Shown here: positions 42,594 through 51,811 of the stretch, piece after piece | How positions within the stretch are numbered: position 1 is the first letter of the stretch | How the letters are laid out: each line of letters starts with the position of its first letter | DNA from: Lysobacter sp. | GTDB lineage: Bacteria > Pseudomonadota > Gammaproteobacteria > Xanthomonadales > Xanthomonadaceae | Length of the DNA stretch: 64,000 nt | Direction of reading: 5' to 3' | Assembly (NCBI GenBank): GCA_011526085.1 | Contig: WYBC01000023.1 | Span: forward strand, 1-64,000 | Position numbers and translations under genes: made by a program | The notes under the pieces: model-generated | Seen by the model: only the letters and a program-made list of their open reading frames with translations | Databases searched by the model: none | Told to the model about the DNA's origin: nothing

Positions 42594-43208
42594 ATGAAGA
42601 TCGCCAGCAGCAGTTTCGAACACGGCCAGCGCATCCCCGCCGAATTCGCGATGGGCACGCCGGACGGATTCGGCGGCAACCGCAACCCGCAGTTGCGGTG
42701 GGACGACGCGCCGGCCGGCACGCGTTCCTTCGCGCTGCTGTGCATCGACACCGACGCGCCGACCGACGGCGCGCTGGTGGCCGATGGCGATACGCCGATT
42801 CCGGTGGACCACCCGCGCGGCGATTTCGTGCATTGGGTCCTCGTCGACATCCCGGCGGACGTGCGCGAAGTCGCCGCCGGCAGCTGCAGCGACGGCGTCG
42901 TCGCGCGCGGCAAGACCGCGCCCGCGGGGCCTGTCGGCGCGCGCCATGGCCTGAACGATTACACCGGCTGGTTCGCCGGCGATGCCGACATGGGCGGCGA
43001 CTACCTCGGCTACGACGGCCCGTATCCGCCGGGCCACGATCTGCGCCTGCACCGCTATTTCTTCCGCGTGTTCGCGCTGGATGTCGAACGTCTCGACCTG
43101 CCGGCGCGCTTCGGCGCCGGCGATGTGTTCCGCGCCATGCACGGTCATGTGCTGGCCGAAGCGGCGACCTGGGGCACCTATTCGCTCAATGCCGCGGTGA
43201 AGGGCTGA
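42594..43208 (+). CDS. PEBP-family (YbhB/YbcL, Raf-kinase-inhibitor-like) protein
   Basis: 204 residues with GAAGGAG at 42581-42587. PEBP motifs: ALLCIDTDAP (DPDxP-like), HWVLVDIPADV and the HRYFFRVFALD strand. It is slightly longer than E. coli YbhB (158) because of an insertion around 65-80. No signal peptide, so cytosolic. Bacterial PEBPs bind small ligands or act as protease or kinase inhibitors; the exact job is unknown. It lies 278 nt before the giant effector gene and is probably not linked to it. Confidence 0.85.
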   Translation: MKIASSSFEHGQRIPAEFAMGTPDGFGGNRNPQLRWDDAPAGTRSFALLCIDTDAPTDGALVADGDTPIPVDHPRGDFVHWVLVDIPADVREVAAGSCSDGVVARGKTAPAGPVGARHGLNDYTGWFAGDADMGGDYLGYDGPYPPGHDLRLHRYFFRVFALDVERLDLPARFGAGDVFRAMHGHVLAEAATWGTYSLNAAVKG

Positions 43209-43486
43209 GCCGGATCGGGGCCGGCGCGCCCTGGGGTGCATAAGCGGAGAGAATCCCGACCGCCCGCCCGCCGCAGGAAGCGTCGAAGTCGCTCCGCGCC
43301 GCGGCGGCCGGATGAGCCCGCGGCGCATCGCGATCCACGCCGTGAATCTCTCGTTTTTCTCTCGTCGATCTCTTGCCCGGAAAAACCGTGACGGATCCTG
43401 TGCTTTGACGCGTCAGGGCCACCCTAGACTCGCCGCGCGCAACGGGGCGGGCCGGCCGTCCCGGCCGAGCAGGGACCACGACCGCA

Positions 43487-46400
43487 ATGTCAGAGAGAAG
43501 GCAGGCCGCCAGCTGGATCGCCGATGAGTACGGCGGTTCCTACCTGAACAACCCCGCGCAGCAGAACCGCGATCTGGCCGCCGCCAACGACATGGCGATC
43601 CTGATCCAGCAGATGGTCCGCGACCGCGGCGGCGGCGAGGCCGGCTACCGACGGGCCGGCGAACTGATCAACGAGACCCTCGACGAACTGCGCGCTCGCG
43701 CCCCGTTCGGTTTCGTCACCCCGGCCTTCGCCTTGGGCACCACCCAGGTGCTGCTGGAAAAGGCCAACACCATGGACGGCCCGCAGTTCCTGCAGTATCT
43801 GGAGGGCATCCGCGACCGCGACAATCCGCTGTTCTTCTGGCAGCGCGCCACGCTCGATCCGCTGTTCGACGAAGTGAAGGAGCGCACCCGCGCGCATGTC
43901 GAAGAGGTCTACGGCCGCAGCACCTTCACCGTGTTCGACGCCCTGAAGGGGCAGCGCGGACCCATCGCCTTTTCCGCCGGCGCCGCCGACGCGGTGCTGG
44001 ACGAAGTGGGCACCGGCGGACGTTCGCTGATCCTGGGCGCATCCAACCCGGTGGAAGCGGGGCGGCAGGCGGTGGACATGCTGCGCAACCTCGACCGGGT
44101 GCCGCAGGCCCTGCAGCAGCAGGTGCGCGAGGCCCAGCAACTGATCCAGGCGGCCGGGCTGGACGATTACCACAAGGGCTTCCTCACCGTGCGCGTGGCG
44201 TTCATCGCCCTCGACGCCGCCGACGTGGTCGAGGCCGGACTGTCGATCGGCAATCTCGCCCGCCGTCTGCGCAACGGCGAGATCAACAACATCGGCGACG
44301 CCATCCGCGCCCTGGACGAAGGCCCGCAGGTCATGCGCCAGCGCGGCCAGGCCGGCGACGCCAACGATCTGGCGGCGGGCGATGTGCCGGCGCGCACCCG
44401 CACGCCCACCGCCTCCCCCAGCGCCCAGGCGGCGACGCTGACCAACCAGCTGGTGGAGGGCCTGCCGGCGAATTACCGCGAGCCGTATCGCGAGGCCTTC
44501 ACCCAGCTGCTGCGCACCAACAACTACGACACGCCGGAGGAGGTCGCCGGTTTCGCACGCTGGCTGAACGACAATCCGGACCATGCCGTCACCCGGCAGT
44601 ACCACGAGATCGCACAACAGACCATGCAGCAGCGGGTGGTCTCGGCTTATCCGGACCGCGTCGAGTTCGCCTACCAGCGTGCGCTGGACGACACGTTCCG
44701 CGATGCCGGGCTGACCACGCCGCAGCAACGCATGGGCTACATGGATGCGTTCAACGGCCCCAACGCCGCCGCCTTCCGCACAGCGCTGGACGAGCGCGCG
44801 CTGACCCACGTCGTCGACAATTCGCTGCGCCAGATCCCCGAGAACGTGCGCGACGCCTATCGCGGCAGTCTGGCCAGCATCCTGAGCGAGCAGGGCTATC
44901 TGGGCCAGGGACGCTTCGATCCCGACGGCGCGCAGCAATACATCAACAACCTCGCGGGCGCGCCGGGCGGGCCGTCGGCGATGGCGGTCCACAACCGCGC
45001 GATGAACATCGTTGTGAACGGCGCGGCCGACCGCTTTCCCGACGGGACCGAGGCCTACTACGCCCGCGCCTACCGCCAGACCTTCGAAGCCGAGAACATC
45101 CGCGACCCGAGCGCGGGGCAGCGCTACATCGACAACCTCAACGCTGCGCCGAACGGCCCGGCGATGCGCGCGGTGCACAACCGCGCGATCGGCGCCATCG
45201 TCGACGACGTGGTCGACAGCGTCCCGCAGAACCTGCAGCCGGCGTATGCGCGCGCGCTGCGGCTGTCGCTGGACGCCGCCGGCAAGGATTCGCCGCAGGA
45301 AGTGCTGGACTATGTCCGCAATCTCACCGATGGCCGCCAGGTGCAGTCGGTCGCCGCGCTGCACCAGCGCGCCTTCGACAGCGTGATGCAGTCGGCGGTG
45401 TCGAGCATCGACGAGCCCTCGCGCGCGGCCTATGCGCAGGCGCTGCGCGAATCGCTCGACGCCGGCGGCCGCGGCCCGGCCCGCAACGCCGACGGCAGCC
45501 CGGCCTGGGACTACGGCAGCGTCGAACGTCTCCAGCAGTACGTGGTCGATCTGTCGGCGTCGCCGCAGACGATGCAGCGCATCCACGACCGTGCGGACGA
45601 ACTCCTCGGCCGCAGCCGGACGCCCGACCAGACGCCACCGGTGCAGACGCCACCGCAGGATCGGGTCGACCCACCGAACAACACGCAGCCGCCGGTGCAG
45701 CCGCCGCGGCAGGACCGTGTCGATCCGCCGAACAACAATCAACCGCCAACGCAGAATCCACCGCCGAACGACCGGCAGGCGCCGGATCCCGATCAGCCCC
45801 GGCTCAATCCCTCCTCGCAGCCGAACGATCCGCTGTTGCCCTTCCACGCCGTGGAACGCGACCAGCGCATGCGTGCCCCCGAGCCGCTGGTGGCACCGAA
45901 CGGACAGCGTTTCGACGTGATGGGCGTGGACGACGAAGGCCGCCTGCGCCTGCGTCCCGAAGGCCAGCGCGTGGATGCGCTGCCGTCCGAAGCGATGTTC
46001 GAGATGCGCGCGACCACGCCGCAGGCTTTGGCCGAGTCCGGCAATCCGGTGATGTACGGGCGCGAACCGTGGCTGACCGCCGGCAGGAACGAGAACGGCA
46101 TCGTCCTGCGCGATCCGCAGAACGCAGAGCGCACGACCGTGGTGCCGGACGCGCGGGCCGCGGAGATCTTCACGCCGGTCGGGCGCGAGGTGACCTATCA
46201 GGGCGAGACCTTGCGCTTCCAGGCGCTGCAGTCCCCGGGCTGGCAGCCCGGCGTGGATCGGCGCGGGTTCCAGCTGGTCGATCCCGACAATCCCGAGCGC
46301 ACCGTGTTCGTGCCCGAGAATCGCGCGGTCGATATCCGCATGCGTCTGGGCGAGGACGGGGAGTACCGCTTCGGCGACGTGCGCCACGGCGTGATCCGGA

Positions 46401-49400
46401 TGCGGCCGATGGAGCCCGATCGCGAGATCAGCATGCCGCTGGCGCTGGGCATGACGTTCGAGGCGCGCCTGCGCGATCGCGAAATGGAAGGGCCGTACCG
46501 CATCGCCGTGGGCGAGAACGGCGAGCTGACCGCGACCGGTCGCATCCGCAACGGCACCGAAGTCACCCAGCGCATCGAACCGTCCGACATCGCGCCGCGC
46601 TATGTCGACGTGCGTTCTCCCGATTTCAACGACAGCTTCCAGGTCGACAGTTTCATCCACCGGGAGGCCAACACCCGCAACCGCGCGATTTCGACCGAAC
46701 CGACCGGCCTGCCGCTGCGCGATCCCGCGTTCGGCAATCTCGACGGCACGCCCAGCCCGCAGCTGGCGCTCGGCGCGCAGTCGTTGCAGACCCAGGCCGA
46801 CTTCATCCGTCGCAACGCCGGCAATCTCGAACCTGGCCAGACCCCGAGCCTGACCGTGTTCAACATCGCCTTCAACAACCAGGGCGAAGCGCGCCAGGTG
46901 CTGGACGCGATGAGCGATTTCCGGCAGATGCATCCGGATGCGCCGATCCGGATCGTGGCCTACGAGCCGAGCTTCCGTTCGTTCGAGGGCAGGGACGGTT
47001 TCGACGAACTGCAGCGGATCATCCAGCGCGACCGCATCCAGGTCGAGTTCTTCGGCAACGATCCCGCGCAGCGCGAGGTGATCCACGCCAAGGGCGTGGC
47101 GGTGAACGATCAGGTGCTCTTCAGCACCGGTGCGGTGATCGATGGCTCCAGCCAGAAGGCCGACATCAGCGTGCCGCTGCCGCCGGATGCCGCGCGCGCC
47201 TTCAACGCCTATCTCAACGAAGCGGTGATCGGCGACGCCAGCGTCGCCCGCCGTCAGGAGCTGACCGCCAACGCCGCGCGCGAAGGCGTGCTGATCAACG
47301 ATCCCGAAGCGCGTCTGCCGTACATCGCCCGCGCCCAGGACGGCCTGATCCGCGGCGCCGAGCGCGAGCTCACGGTCAGCGTGAGCGAGCTGCGCAATCC
47401 CGAGACCACGCGCGCGATCATCGAACGCGCCGAGGCCGGCGTGAACGTGCAGGTGCAGTTCCGCGAGATGGACTCCGAATCGCGGCGGCTGCTGGCCGAC
47501 GCCCAGCAGCGGTTGCCGAACCTCAAGGTCGAAGATGTCTCCGCGTGGCAGCCGCGTCCGCACTACAACGTCATCATCGCCGACCGCGAACAGGCCTACG
47601 TCGGCACCGCCTACCTGTGGCAGAACCAGCAGGACATGCTGCAGCACGGTCGCTCGTTCGAGAACGGCGTGCTGCTGCAGGGCGACGCCGTGCAGCGCCT
47701 GCAGGCGCAGATGGAGGCGTTACGGTCGCTGCAGCCGGCGAACCCGGGCCAGCGCCTGCTCAATCCCGCGCCGGACGACGCACCCGACGTGGGCGTGCGG
47801 CTGCGCAACGAGACCACCGGTTCGATCTCGATCAGCGCGCCGCCGGGCAGCAGCATCGGCGTGGACGTGCGCGACAGCACCGTCAACGGTTCGATCCAGA
47901 CCGTCTCCGGCAGCGGCAACGTGCAGGTCGCCGGCGACGGTCTCCGGGTCGACGGCCGCACCGTGCTCCCGGACGCCAACGGCAACGTGCAGGTCACGGA
48001 CGGTGCCGGTCTCGGCATCACGCTGAACAACCCGGGCACCTCCGGCAACGGCGACACCACCATCCGGCTCGACGGCAGTCGCGTCGACGGCAGCGTGCAG
48101 TCGGCGATCGGCACCGGCAACGTGCAGATCTCCGGCAACGGCAACGATGTCCGTATCGACACCCCGGTGCAGGATCCGGGCAATCCGCCGGGCGCGGGGG
48201 CCGATCGGACCCCGATCCGGGTCGAGAACGATCAGACCCTGCGCGGCGAGATCTCGAACGGCAACAACAACGTCTCGGTGGTGGGTCGCGACAACCATGT
48301 CGACGTCCAGCAGTCCGGTACGCCGGTGCGGGACCCGAGGACGGACCGCAGCGTCTCCATCGCCGGCGACGTCGCCGACTCGACGATCACCACCGGCAAC
48401 GAAAACGTCGCCGTCATCGGTAGCGAAAACCGCGTGGGCGTCGCCGCGAGCGACCGTCAGGTCGCGGTCGACGGCGGCGCGATCCGGGTCGATCCGCGGG
48501 CAGACAGCGCGCAGTCCATCGTCGGCGACCGGAACACCCAGATCGATGCAGGCGAAGCGCGGATCAACGGCGATCGCCGGCAGACGGTCACCGGCGGCGA
48601 CGACAACGTCCAGACCCAGAACCTCGGCGCCAACGTCACCGCGGGCAGCGTGACCCAGACCATCGACGGCCGCTCCGGTTCGCGGCAGCAGATCGGCGAC
48701 GACGTGCCGTCGCCGCAGTCGTCCGGCGAGAGTCCCGGCGACGGCGCGAGCCGGTCCGATCGCGATCGCCGGGCGCTGCCTCCCGCTTCGCAGCCGGACG
48801 ATCCGCTGTTGCCGTTCCATGCCGTTCCGCGCGGAGAACGCATGCAGCCGCCCGACCCGATCGTGGTCGCCGGCCGCAGCTACGACGTGCTGGGCATGAA
48901 CGCCAACGGCGAGCTGCATCTGCGACCGCCGACCGACAACGTGCGCACGGTGCCCGACAACGCCATGTTCGTGCTGACGCCGACAACGGCCACGGATCTG
49001 CGGCCGGGTGCGGATGTCGTCTACAGCGGGCGCACCTGGCGGATGGGAGAGCCGGTGGAAGCGGGCCAATCCCCCGGCGTCACCGAGCGCAGTTACCGGC
49101 TGATCGACCCCCACAACGAGGCCGCCACCGCGCTCGTGCCGGAGTCGAACGCGAACGCGATCTTCAGGCGCGTGGGTCGCGAGGTCACCTACGACGACAA
49201 AACGTGGGAATTCGGCGCCGCCACGGGGCGCGGTTACGTGCTGATCGATCCGGCGAATCGCGAAAATACCAGGACCGTGCCGTTGGATGAGGCGGACCAG
49301 ATCCGGATGCGTTTCGCCGGCGGCACCGAATACACCCTGCAGGGACTGAAGAACGGCGTGCTGCGGGTCGCGCCTTCCGAGCCGGCCGGCGATCTCTCGT

Positions 49401-51214
49401 ACCGGCCATCCGCCGGAGAGACCTTCGAGGCCCGGTTGAACAATCGCGAGCTCGAGGGCGTGTACACCATCCGGGTCGGCGAGAACGGCGAGCTCACCGC
49501 CAGTGGCCGCATCCGCAACGGCACCGAGGTCACCGAACGCATCCAGCCGTCCGACATCGCGCCGCGCTACGCCAGCGTCGATTCGCCCGATTTCAATCAG
49601 CGGTTCCAGGTCGATGCGTTCCTGCATCGCGAGGCGGAAACCCGCGCGCGTTCGATCGCCACCGAACCGACCGGCCTGCCCGTGCGCGATCCCAATCTGG
49701 GCGCGATGTCCGAGACCGTCAGGCCCCAGGTGCTGCGTGGCGTCGACGGGCTGGACGCGCAGGCGGATTTCATCCGCCGCCATGCCGGCGAAGTCACGCC
49801 CGGCTCAGAGCCGCGCCTGACCGTGTTCAATATCGGCTTCAGCAATCAGGGCGAGGCCCAGCGCGTGGTCGATGCCATGGTCGATTTCCGCCGCGAGCAT
49901 CCCGACGCGCGCATCGAGGTGGTGGCGGAACGCACGCGATTCGAATCCGCCTCGCGCGCCCCGGGCTACGATGCGTTCCTGCAGACGCTGCGCGACAACG
50001 GCGTGCAATTGAATTTCTTCGAGAACGGCGATACCTCGCGACAGGTGATCCATGCGAAGGGCGTGATCGTCAACGACCAGGTGTTGTTCACCACCGGCGC
50101 GGTCATCGACGGATCGAAGAACAAGGTCGACATCGCGACCGAATTGCCTCCGGACGCGGCCCGGAGCTTCATCCGTTTCTTCGATCAGGGCATCAATGGC
50201 AACGCCGATCCGGCGACCCGCCAGCAGATGCTCGCCGACATGTCGCGACAAGGCGTGCTGGTGGACGATCCGGTGACGCGCACGCCCTACATTTCGCGGA
50301 CCCAGGACGCGCTGATCCAGGGCGCCGAGAACAAACTCTTCGTCAGTCTCAGCGACCTGACCAATCCCGACACCACGCGGGCCATCATCGATCGCGTCGG
50401 CAACGGCGTGAACGTCGAAATCCAGTACCGCGAGATGGATCCGACCTCGCGGCAACTGCTGGATCAGGCCATGCAGCAGTATCCGGACCGGTTGCGGGTG
50501 GAGAACATTTCGAATTGGGATCCTCGTCCGCACTACAACGTCATCGTCGCCGACGACCGCCAGGGATACGTCGGCACGTCCTATCTGTGGCCGAACCAGC
50601 AGCAACAGATCCATCACACCCGTTCGTTCGAGAACGGGGTGTTGCTGCAGGGCGAATCGGTGCGGCAGCTGGTGGACCAGCTCGACGAACTGAGACGTTC
50701 GCAACAGCCCGATCTCCGCTCGAATGCGCAGACTTCCGACCGCATGGGCGGGTTGTCGACGCCGCCGGGCGATGCCGCGCGCATCGCGCTTGATGCACCG
50801 GCGCAAGCCGCGCGCGAGCCCGGCCTCGACGACCCGCGTCATCCGAATCACACGATGTTCGCCAGCGCGCTGGATCGCATCCAGGCGTTCGAGCGCGGTC
50901 GCGGCATCGACTCGGGCGAATTCGGACGCAATCTCGCCGGCGATCTGACCGTGCGTGCGGTCGAAGCCGGCCTGCCGCAGATCAGTCACGTCGCCTTCAA
51001 CGCCGAGGGCACCCGCGCCTTCGCGGTGGATACGCAGAACCTCGACGCCGAATGGCGGCGCGTGGCCTACACCGACGTGGCCAGCGCGGGGCAGCAGTCG
51101 CTCGCCGCCAGCAGCGAACGACTGCGCGAGTCGCAGGCCCAGGCGATGCTGCTGCAGTCGAACCCGCAGCCGGCGCCCGACGAACAGGCGCGCAGCGGGG
51201 CGCGGATGGTCTGA
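43487..51214 (+). CDS. Giant XVIPCD protein with two phospholipase-D-like modules (putative T4SS killing effector)
   Basis: 2575 residues, no signal peptide. Seen in order: a helical N-terminus (1-310); six ~65-residue helical repeats (about 320-700) ending in HxRA-type motifs; a Pro/Gln/Asn linker (705-775); module A (779-1425), beta-rich then PLD-like with His1200-A-Lys1202 and His1359-Y-Asn1361; a beta-solenoid-like Asn/Gly/Val repeat region (1445-1740); module B (1770-2425), a clear copy of A with His2189-A-Lys2191 and His2349-Y-Asn2351; and a C-terminal XVIPCD (about 2448-2552: DDPRHPNH, HVAFNAEGTRAFAVD) with a Gln/Ala-rich tail. XVIPCDs are known to direct effectors to the Xanthomonadales antibacterial type IV secretion system. 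A phospholipid- or nucleic-acid-attacking toxin is inferred. No T4SS gene or co-directional immunity gene adjoins it. Confidence 0.85.
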   Translation: MSERRQAASWIADEYGGSYLNNPAQQNRDLAAANDMAILIQQMVRDRGGGEAGYRRAGELINETLDELRARAPFGFVTPAFALGTTQVLLEKANTMDGPQFLQYLEGIRDRDNPLFFWQRATLDPLFDEVKERTRAHVEEVYGRSTFTVFDALKGQRGPIAFSAGAADAVLDEVGTGGRSLILGASNPVEAGRQAVDMLRNLDRVPQALQQQVREAQQLIQAAGLDDYHKGFLTVRVAFIALDAADVVEAGLSIGNLARRLRNGEINNIGDAIRALDEGPQVMRQRGQAGDANDLAAGDVPARTRTPTASPSAQAATLTNQLVEGLPANYREPYREAFTQLLRTNNYDTPEEVAGFARWLNDNPDHAVTRQYHEIAQQTMQQRVVSAYPDRVEFAYQRALDDTFRDAGLTTPQQRMGYMDAFNGPNAAAFRTALDERALTHVVDNSLRQIPENVRDAYRGSLASILSEQGYLGQGRFDPDGAQQYINNLAGAPGGPSAMAVHNRAMNIVVNGAADRFPDGTEAYYARAYRQTFEAENIRDPSAGQRYIDNLNAAPNGPAMRAVHNRAIGAIVDDVVDSVPQNLQPAYARALRLSLDAAGKDSPQEVLDYVRNLTDGRQVQSVAALHQRAFDSVMQSAVSSIDEPSRAAYAQALRESLDAGGRGPARNADGSPAWDYGSVERLQQYVVDLSASPQTMQRIHDRADELLGRSRTPDQTPPVQTPPQDRVDPPNNTQPPVQPPRQDRVDPPNNNQPPTQNPPPNDRQAPDPDQPRLNPSSQPNDPLLPFHAVERDQRMRAPEPLVAPNGQRFDVMGVDDEGRLRLRPEGQRVDALPSEAMFEMRATTPQALAESGNPVMYGREPWLTAGRNENGIVLRDPQNAERTTVVPDARAAEIFTPVGREVTYQGETLRFQALQSPGWQPGVDRRGFQLVDPDNPERTVFVPENRAVDIRMRLGEDGEYRFGDVRHGVIRMRPMEPDREISMPLALGMTFEARLRDREMEGPYRIAVGENGELTATGRIRNGTEVTQRIEPSDIAPRYVDVRSPDFNDSFQVDSFIHREANTRNRAISTEPTGLPLRDPAFGNLDGTPSPQLALGAQSLQTQADFIRRNAGNLEPGQTPSLTVFNIAFNNQGEARQVLDAMSDFRQMHPDAPIRIVAYEPSFRSFEGRDGFDELQRIIQRDRIQVEFFGNDPAQREVIHAKGVAVNDQVLFSTGAVIDGSSQKADISVPLPPDAARAFNAYLNEAVIGDASVARRQELTANAAREGVLINDPEARLPYIARAQDGLIRGAERELTVSVSELRNPETTRAIIERAEAGVNVQVQFREMDSESRRLLADAQQRLPNLKVEDVSAWQPRPHYNVIIADREQAYVGTAYLWQNQQDMLQHGRSFENGVLLQGDAVQRLQAQMEALRSLQPANPGQRLLNPAPDDAPDVGVRLRNETTGSISISAPPGSSIGVDVRDSTVNGSIQTVSGSGNVQVAGDGLRVDGRTVLPDANGNVQVTDGAGLGITLNNPGTSGNGDTTIRLDGSRVDGSVQSAIGTGNVQISGNGNDVRIDTPVQDPGNPPGAGADRTPIRVENDQTLRGEISNGNNNVSVVGRDNHVDVQQSGTPVRDPRTDRSVSIAGDVADSTITTGNENVAVIGSENRVGVAASDRQVAVDGGAIRVDPRADSAQSIVGDRNTQIDAGEARINGDRRQTVTGGDDNVQTQNLGANVTAGSVTQTIDGRSGSRQQIGDDVPSPQSSGESPGDGASRSDRDRRALPPASQPDDPLLPFHAVPRGERMQPPDPIVVAGRSYDVLGMNANGELHLRPPTDNVRTVPDNAMFVLTPTTATDLRPGADVVYSGRTWRMGEPVEAGQSPGVTERSYRLIDPHNEAATALVPESNANAIFRRVGREVTYDDKTWEFGAATGRGYVLIDPANRENTRTVPLDEADQIRMRFAGGTEYTLQGLKNGVLRVAPSEPAGDLSYRPSAGETFEARLNNRELEGVYTIRVGENGELTASGRIRNGTEVTERIQPSDIAPRYASVDSPDFNQRFQVDAFLHREAETRARSIATEPTGLPVRDPNLGAMSETVRPQVLRGVDGLDAQADFIRRHAGEVTPGSEPRLTVFNIGFSNQGEAQRVVDAMVDFRREHPDARIEVVAERTRFESASRAPGYDAFLQTLRDNGVQLNFFENGDTSRQVIHAKGVIVNDQVLFTTGAVIDGSKNKVDIATELPPDAARSFIRFFDQGINGNADPATRQQMLADMSRQGVLVDDPVTRTPYISRTQDALIQGAENKLFVSLSDLTNPDTTRAIIDRVGNGVNVEIQYREMDPTSRQLLDQAMQQYPDRLRVENISNWDPRPHYNVIVADDRQGYVGTSYLWPNQQQQIHHTRSFENGVLLQGESVRQLVDQLDELRRSQQPDLRSNAQTSDRMGGLSTPPGDAARIALDAPAQAAREPGLDDPRHPNHTMFASALDRIQAFERGRGIDSGEFGRNLAGDLTVRAVEAGLPQISHVAFNAEGTRAFAVDTQNLDAEWRRVAYTDVASAGQQSLAASSERLRESQAQAMLLQSNPQPAPDEQARSGARMV

Positions 51215-51239
51215 ACCCGTCCGCCGCCCCGCCCGAGGC

Positions 51240-51758
51240 TTACAACTGCATCGGTTTCGCCTGGAACACCAGCACCTGGCCGCCGTCGCCGGTCAGGCGC
51301 AGGCGATAGGGCATCGGTTCCAGCAGTTCCGCCTGGAACGACTGGTTCATCAGTTCGACGAAGCTGCGGTCGGCGAGGTTCTTGTCGTCGCTGCACGACA
51401 TGCGGGTGGTGATCGCGACGTCGAAGGTCATCCGCTTGCCGGACACGGTGTAGGTGCCGCGGATGGTGTTGCAGCCGCCGTTGGCGCTGATCCCCTCGCG
51501 GTCGAAGCTGATGTCGAAGGCGATGCCCGGTGCGCGCACCGCGGCCGCGCCGTCGCCGCCGCTCGCCGAATCCAGGCGCCAGCCTCCGGTGTTGATCAGT
51601 TCGTCGCGGTCCACGCGCAGGCTGCGTTCGCCGCCGCTGCCCGCGGCGGCGGCGTCGCCGGCGGCATCCGGCGTGGTTCCGGTGGTGGCGCCGGCATGCG
51701 CGCAGGCGGCGGTGGTCAGCATCAGGGCGGTGGCGATCATGGCGTTGCGGAGGCTCAT
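51240..51758 (-). CDS. META-domain lipoprotein (HslJ-like), short
   Basis: 172 residues from ATG at 51758. Lipobox TTAAC with Cys19. After a Gly/Ala linker comes a META domain (WRLDSASGG, FDISFDREGISANGGCNTIRG in two parts, then MTRMSC-type Cys pair). HslJ-like META proteins are envelope lipoproteins; E. coli HslJ is linked to heat and novobiocin tolerance. It is convergent with the giant effector gene (25 nt apart) and follows another META lipoprotein. An immunity role for the effector is possible only by proximity. Confidence 0.82.
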   Translation of the reverse strand: MSLRNAMIATALMLTTAACAHAGATTGTTPDAAGDAAAAGSGGERSLRVDRDELINTGGWRLDSASGGDGAAAVRAPGIAFDISFDREGISANGGCNTIRGTYTVSGKRMTFDVAITTRMSCSDDKNLADRSFVELMNQSFQAELLEPMPYRLRLTGDGGQVLVFQAKPMQL

Positions 51759-51811
51759 CGTCGGAGTCCGGAAGCGAAAGGAAGGGACGGCGGGTGCGGC
51801 GGTCGCGCGGT

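Noticed and set aside
43405-43430. Sigma-70 promoter before the giant effector (TTGACG, TAGACT)
   Set aside because: The boxes look fair but the spacer is only 14 nt, so it is not called.
43490-47647. 1385-residue minus-strand open frame opposite the giant effector
   Set aside because: The plus-strand protein has repeats, catalytic motifs and an XVIPCD; the minus frame has shadow-type composition and no motif.
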